A DNA stretch of 64,000 nucleotides from Poecilobothrus nobilitatus (lineage: Eukaryota > Arthropoda > Insecta > Diptera > Dolichopodidae): NCBI GenBank assembly GCA_947095535.1, contig OX352772.1:45031445-45095444 (forward strand). The letters are read 5' to 3'. Below, piece after piece: positions 58,521-64,000 of the stretch. Under the pieces are notes generated by a model that was not told the DNA's origin, did not search any database, and saw only the letters and a list, made by a program, of their open reading frames with translations. Both the position numbers and the translations under genes were made by a program. Position 1 is the stretch's first letter. Each line of letters starts with the position of its first letter.

Positions 58521-60161
58521 GGTCGATTTGCGATTATTGTCAGAAACTAAAATTTGTGTATTTCTTTCTTATGATTATCCGTTCCAGTTTTCTGTAATCG
58601 TAGTTAAAAAAGTAATTGTCAAAAGTAAATTATAATAAGTAAGATCAATCCAAGAAAGAAAAGAACAAATCCAACAATTAGAACAGAACTGATGTCATAA
58701 GCTTGTACAATAACAAAAACAAAAAGGATTTTCTGCTGGTTAAATATTCTTAAAATCAGAATATGTAAACCAAGAGGCTGCTAAACATTAAAATGTTGAC
58801 CAACGATTAATTGAAGAAGTAGGCAAAGTTCTGAAACAACATGGGACTATATAAAGGTTGGTAGTAACCAAGGTTGGTCACATTGAGTGACTAAAGATGA
58901 AATTAAATGTAATAAATTGTTCTCACCTATTTGGTTATTTTCACTTAGAATAAATATTGTTTTCTAACGGTATTTGTATTGCAAATAATGAAATTCTACT
59001 ATGAGTTTTCTTAAATAGATTTTTACTTAAAAGGTATTTTTTTATACACCCACGTTCAATTTAATTCATCAATGTTTGTTTGATACGCTCATTTTATTTT
59101 TTACGAAATATATACGTACAATATACGTACATATTACATATATATCTATGTATTTTTAAGGTTATATAAATTTGATCTTTGAAATTTGGATTTGCCTACT
59201 CAATATTTTTAGTATTTTTTTTCCTTTAGAATGTAAATTGCAAACGTAAATATAATCCTTGATTTTTTTTTTTTATTTGCAATTTTAAAATTTATGAAAT
59301 CCATTTTTTATTGATTTAAATTTTTTGAAAATGGAAATTTTTATTTCCATTAAAAATATGAAAAATCTAAGAGATTTAATAATGTATTTTTGAAGGTTGT
59401 CTATAATTAATTTTGTCGTTTGGTCTCAGTGCATTCTAAAAAAGTAAATGATTTTTTTAAAAGTCGATTTATGATATTATCATATAGGATAAATTTTGAA
59501 AAAATATAAATGTTATATTATGATCTAGTTATTTAATGTGTAAAATACAGGTTATTGAATAATCCGAACAATGTATAGCTTATGAAAAAATTTTATTTTG
59601 AATCTCCTTGCTTTAAGATATAGAACAAACATTATTTTAAGTAATGGAAATTTTTTTAGTTGAAGCTTAAGTTCAAAGATGTTGTAATTAAAACAATTTT
59701 TGAATTTAAAGAAATTTGTTTTCCCTCTTATTTTACATTTTTGTGCCTTTGTATATACAATAATATGTAATTGTCAGATACGCATAATAATTTCTTATTT
59801 ATTATCGGGACAATATACTCTCCAAAAATTGAATTTAAAAAATATAACTTTATTACACATTTATATATTTATTGTTGCTGCCATGTCCAAAAGGGAAAGT
59901 CAACTATCATATCTATGTCACATTGCATGTTTAATTAATCGTTTGGGTACATTAATGTATTGGCGACGAGAAATTAGAACCATATTATGGCGAATATAAA
60001 TTCATAAGAAATCACCTTGGTGGATTCACATTGAATATCAGAATATCACGATATGACGATCGTTGTTGAAGGTTTTTTTTTCATAAACAAGGAAATACAA
60101 GAATACGATGATCAATAAACTGACTCAATTCTTATAAAAATGTTAAATATAAACTATAATA
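58521..60161. other. AT-rich sequence, one unrecognised 99-codon frame
   Basis: The plus-strand frame at 59700-59999 is the least repetitive of the longer frames. Its second half ('CHIACLINRLGTLMYWRRE') looks protein-like, but I recognise no family and see no partner exon. It could be a decayed transposon fragment. The rest shows nothing recognisable. Confidence 0.35.
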
Positions 60162-60691
60162 TACAGAATGTCCGATTTTCGATGGTATTTCTTCAAATGA
60201 ATGATCGTTCAAATCGAGACAATCAAAAAATTGTATGAGAGGGGAATCCTTAACTTAAATTTAGTTTTACTTTCATAAAATTAGAACAAAATAATTAAAA
60301 AAGCTGATTAAAACAGATTTCTAAAACAATATCAGGCATTATTTTAGAGCTCCTCAGTCCAGCATTATAAAGGTTTAAAGTCAAATATTATTAACAAACT
60401 ATCATTAAAAAACTGTTTTTATTATAAAAATAGCAGTATTACTATAACAGCCTTTTGTAGCGTAAAATATTCTCCTTTTCTTTCTTTACAGTTTCAGTAT
60501 CTTTTTGAATAACTTTTTTCTAGCTCAAAAACTTTGAAAGTTTTTATGAGACAAAAATTGCTTTATGATTTTCTGAAAACAAAAATTTATTTTCATAAAA
60601 TAACTACCCTCCTCCCTCCTATACAATTTTTGATTTGTTTCGATATTCCCAATCCACTATTTGAAGAAAGACCAGCAATAACACCCTGTAC
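60162..60691. mobile_element. MITE with about 90-bp terminal inverted repeats
   Basis: The left end 'tacagaatgtccgatttt' continues through 'ttcttcaaatga', 'aatcaaaaaattgtat', 'gagaggggaat'. The reverse complement of the right end reads 'tacagggtgtt' and continues 'ttcttcaaatag', 'aatcaaaaattgtat', 'aggagggagg'. The arms therefore match for about 90 bases with scattered differences. Both outermost bases are TA, and the inner start CAGGGTG (CAGAATG on the left) fits Tc1/mariner-like elements that duplicate TA. The interior is AT-rich with no transposase frame, so at about 530 bp it is a non-autonomous derivative. Confidence 0.8.
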
Positions 60692-61000
60692 TAAAAAAAT
60701 GTTTATATAAACTACAAATAACATTCAAAAGTTACTGTAAAGGCAATCAAATTAAAAATGTAAGAAATATATACAATTTAAAATTAAGTTTTATTTATAT
60801 TTTGACTTCATAATATTAGTAAAATTACTCATTAAAATTATATTTTAAATATTTATAACATATCTTTTAGTATTTATAAAAACTTTAGTTTTATTGAAGA
60901 AATTTTTCTCTTTTTTTTTAATTTCAACCGATATTTTCAAATATTTTAATCATTTATATATATTTTTTATATCACATACTTATTTTTTAACTCTTTCTAT
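60692..61000. other. AT-rich spacer without a recognised feature
   Basis: Nothing recognisable was seen on either strand. Confidence 0.4.
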
Positions 61001-62600
61001 ACTCCAGTCAATTCAACAAAAAAAAAAATAAATAAAACACAATTCATTTTTGCTCCTTAAGATACTTTTTAACTATGTCAATCAGTATACATTCTAGAAA
61101 AGTAATCTTATCCGTTATGAAAAGGAAGGAAATTGATGGCGCCCTTAAATATATTAAAAATATTCACATCTTGTTGGTTCATCAAAAATCTTTAAAATTA
61201 TCATTTATCTATCATATACATTTTATTTTATTGTTATTATTATTATCATTACTTTTTGCTACAAACGATTATTGCTTTTTGTACAAGAAAGAAAGAGACA
61301 AAACTAAAAAAAAAAAAAAATAAAACAACTCATATTAAATCTTATTACAAATCCAGTAATCAAAATATAAAACCCTAACCTTACTTATTCACAATCAGTG
61401 TAAGTTACCAGTCTTTTGATTTGGTTTTTATATATTTTTTTTTTGTTTTGTGTACCCTTCTTTTCACACCATATTTTCCTTCACAATTGCAAAATCGCCT
61501 TACATATTTACGAAAAAAAAAAAAAAAAACACAAAAAACCGTTATGAGAAATACTTTTTTTTTACATCGTAATATATAACATATGTATATAAGATACAAA
61601 GTAGTAAGTATATGTGTGAATTATTGTGTCTACAAAACATATATTAGGACTTTTTCAAATATATTCTTAACTAACGGTTTAAATATTTTCTGTCTCTGGA
61701 ATTTTTTTTATTTTTTTTGGAGTCCTTTTTCGAGTTATTTTGGTTTTTTTTTGTTTTTTATTTCATTTTCTTGAATCTGATATATTCTTATGGTGAATTC
61801 ATCATTCCGGGTATCTTTTTGCATTTTTCTTTGTTGTTTTTTGTTTTTTTCTTCATATTGTTTTCTTTTTTTCTTTTGTCTCGACATCGTCTACAAAAGG
61901 ATGGTTAATGTTGATGATGATTTGTATTGGAGTTGGAGAGATGAAAAGTGACGGTGACTTACAGTCCATTCCACTCACAGACTCTGAGTATTAAGTTATG
62001 TTGTCATGGGAGTGAATTTTTTTTTTTTCGCCGCCACAATAATAATAAAACAAGAAGAAAAAAAGAAAAAAACAAATTGCAAAAATAAAACCGAACAAAC
62101 AAAAAAATACAAAAAAAAAAAACAGAAAAAGAAATTATTTCTGGAAAAGTAAAAAAAGAAAACAACAAAAATGAAAAGGACGAAAAACGATTTATCCCGT
62201 TTGACGAAATGATAAAGGCGACACAATTGTCCTTCTCTATATATATATATATATACAGTGTACGTTACTTACCAACATACAATAACAAATAAAACATACA
62301 CATTTACTTAATATTCATATGTTTATATGGATAATTTTTTTTTTTGTAGAGAATTTAAGAAAAGATACATATGAATTTGTGTTTTTTTTTGTGTTCAACA
62401 GGACATTTTTTTTTGTTTCTTTTTTCCCGTTTTAGGAAAGAAAAAAAAAGATATGGAAACATTTTTTTTTTTCTTTATCTTATAAGCAGCTCTGAAATCT
62501 TTATTGAATGAATATTCAGTTACATATTGTTTGTTAAAGTTTTTTTTTGTTTCTTACCGAATGGGTTTTCCAATAAATATATGAATATTTAATAAGGGCA
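61001..62600. repeat. Homopolymer-rich low-complexity block
   Basis: Poly-A and poly-T dominate, with a TA run at about 62239-62255. A more complex island at about 61880-62020 has a minus-strand GTAAGT-like donor but no exon that I can support. Confidence 0.7.
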
Positions 62601-63608
62601 ATGGTTAAATTATTAGAATTCTTTGAATTATTTAAAAAACACTAATTTTTTTTTAATTTTATCGTAAGCATTTGAAGATTTTAAAAGTTGACATCTACTG
62701 TATTGAAATCAATTCATTTTTATTTAAACCATTGTGTTATGGAAAATCTTTTTAAAGTAGGTATAACAACGTAATCTGTAGTCAACTGATTGTAGCCTCA
62801 TTTTTTTAACGTAGTCTAGAAAGGAAAATACGTCTCGTTTAGAAACTTAAGATAAATTATCCTTAACTGTAATACTTACTAGCTATTATATTTGGCATTC
62901 GACAATTGTTCGATATGATTATAGATGATATGCAAAATGACAACCCTGACTATAATAATCATAACACATATCAAAGGTCGAATTATTAATGATTAGATCT
63001 AGAAGTATATGATTTGTAGACTCTCTCTTCTATAATAATAACTTGACGAATGTTTTTGAAATGACAAATGATGGATTGTTATGTCTATTATAATTAGTTG
63101 TATGAAATGTCATAAAGCGTAAAACATCATATGATATCACAAGATAGCTAACGACTATTACAGATGGGGATAAAGTAAGACGATCCTTACGGAATATACT
63201 TATTCTGGAGTAGTTGTTCTGAATAAAATCTTTGTTAATCCTGTATTACTATTTAGTATTTGCCTATTTATTATAAAATTATGAAACTAGCTGTAGTTTC
63301 GTGATTTTATCTCAATCACTAAACTTTCAATTGATTTACTTTGATTTTCCACTCATAAAGCTTATCTCGATTATTAAAAAAAAATTATTTTTATTAAAAC
63401 ATAACCTAAAATTTTTTAAAATTATTTTTCGCACAAATAGCTATTATAGGTATTAATATGGTGCTATTGGTATTTTTCACAGAAGCTACACACAGTTTTG
63501 TATAATTTGAGTATTGATTTCTAGTAATAAATAGCATTCAAATTCTATAATAAATCTGAGCAATTGTATTAATGTACTGTAGTTAAGACGGAAGATCTTG
63601 TTCTTTTC
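62601..63608. other. AT-rich sequence without a recognised feature
   Basis: Both strands were examined. No gene, RNA or repeat copy was recognised. Confidence 0.4.
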
Positions 63609-63651
63609 ATCTGATACTTCCAAAATACATAAAATTTTGGAAGAATCAGAT
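63609..63651. repeat. Short perfect-arm hairpin, 18-bp arms, 7-bp loop
   Basis: 63609-63626 and 63634-63651 are reverse complements with one mismatch. The stem is unusually G+C-containing for the locale ('ctgat' and 'cttcc' in the left arm). No terminator or gene context is visible. Confidence 0.85.
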
Positions 63652-64000
63652 AACAAAAAAAAATAATAACACCCAACAATATGAAATTGCGTTGTAAAAA
63701 TGACGAACCATAATTAAAGATAATCCATAACAGTAACCCAGGATTAGAAAATTTTTTAATAAAAGAAAATACTTGGATTATGCTGCCTATTGTTGTATTA
63801 TGTCCGTAAGATATAAACGATGGTTAATAGAAAGGATATGGCAAGAAAGAGGATTAATTACAAAGACGTTAAAGAATGATGCACCCCAGATTTGTCTTGG
63901 CGAACGATGGAATATATACTAGCGAAATGGTGAAATGATGAAGAGAGAAAGCTGTAGGAAAATTGGGATATATTTGAAATATATTCTTATTATTAGAATT
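63652..64000. other. AT-rich end of window without a recognised feature
   Basis: The last 350 bases are more balanced in composition, especially 63790-63960, and could be the edge of a gene or transposon beyond the window. No frame is long enough to judge. Confidence 0.35.

Noticed and set aside
61940..61985. Minus-strand exon with a GTAAGT donor (about 61955-61962)
   Set aside because: The presumed exon has a short open stretch with no acceptor, no recognisable protein and no continuation in the flanking poly-T sequence.

Overview
The window is eukaryotic, extremely A+T-rich (roughly four-fifths A+T by eye) and holds no intact protein-coding gene that I can defend. Every long reading frame is low-complexity (K/N/I/F/Y runs read out of poly-A, poly-T and TA tracts) or a transposon relic. 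The host is most likely an insect. The grounds are degraded non-LTR retrotransposons with RNase H and cysteine-rich C-termini, a tRNA-derived SINE family, terminal-inverted-repeat elements ending in CAGGGTG next to TA, and a repeat near 23.3 kb whose GGAC cluster and short terminal hairpin recall repeat ends in fly genomes. Diptera is my leading guess; the species cannot be told.

The layout is a mosaic of two textures. Long blocks of homopolymer and microsatellite DNA lie at about 0.56-1.93, 3.7-5.0, 6.84-8.4, 11.2-13.3, 17.7-19.6, 21.0-22.06, 25.0-27.0, 34.06-37.4, 39.7-43.4, 45.3-46.4, 50.6-53.15, 55.0-58.5 and 61.0-62.6 kb. Between them lie stretches of ordinary AT-rich DNA that carry nearly all the recognisable mobile elements.

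The mobile elements fall into families. (1) A tRNA-Glu-like SINE: one copy at 2621-3001 with a perfect 14-bp target duplication, one at 14928-15242 with a near-perfect 11-bp duplication, and one at 44690-45120 that carries a nested insert. (2) A longer composite element (here 'family T'), complete at 10283-10890 with a tRNA-like head, with headless copies at 1-555 and 43745-44100. (3) A 1.3-kb non-autonomous element with inverted ends (here 'family R') built of about 475-bp tandem units: 31947-33230, 46632-47897, a truncated copy at 48601-49495 and a scrap at 39086-39220. (4) LINE relics at 6174-6680, 25361-25618, 30979-31640 and 39454-39619, two of them flanked by target duplications. (5) A MITE at 60162-60691 and a tandem-unit repeat at 22430-23395.

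The most interesting locus is 53331-53640 on the minus strand. A nearly full-length U6 snRNA sequence ends at its oligo-T and runs straight into the 3' tail of the local SINE/LINE family. This is the structure expected of a U6-retroelement chimera made by template switching during target-primed reverse transcription. No host gene, CRISPR array, rRNA or functional tRNA gene was found.
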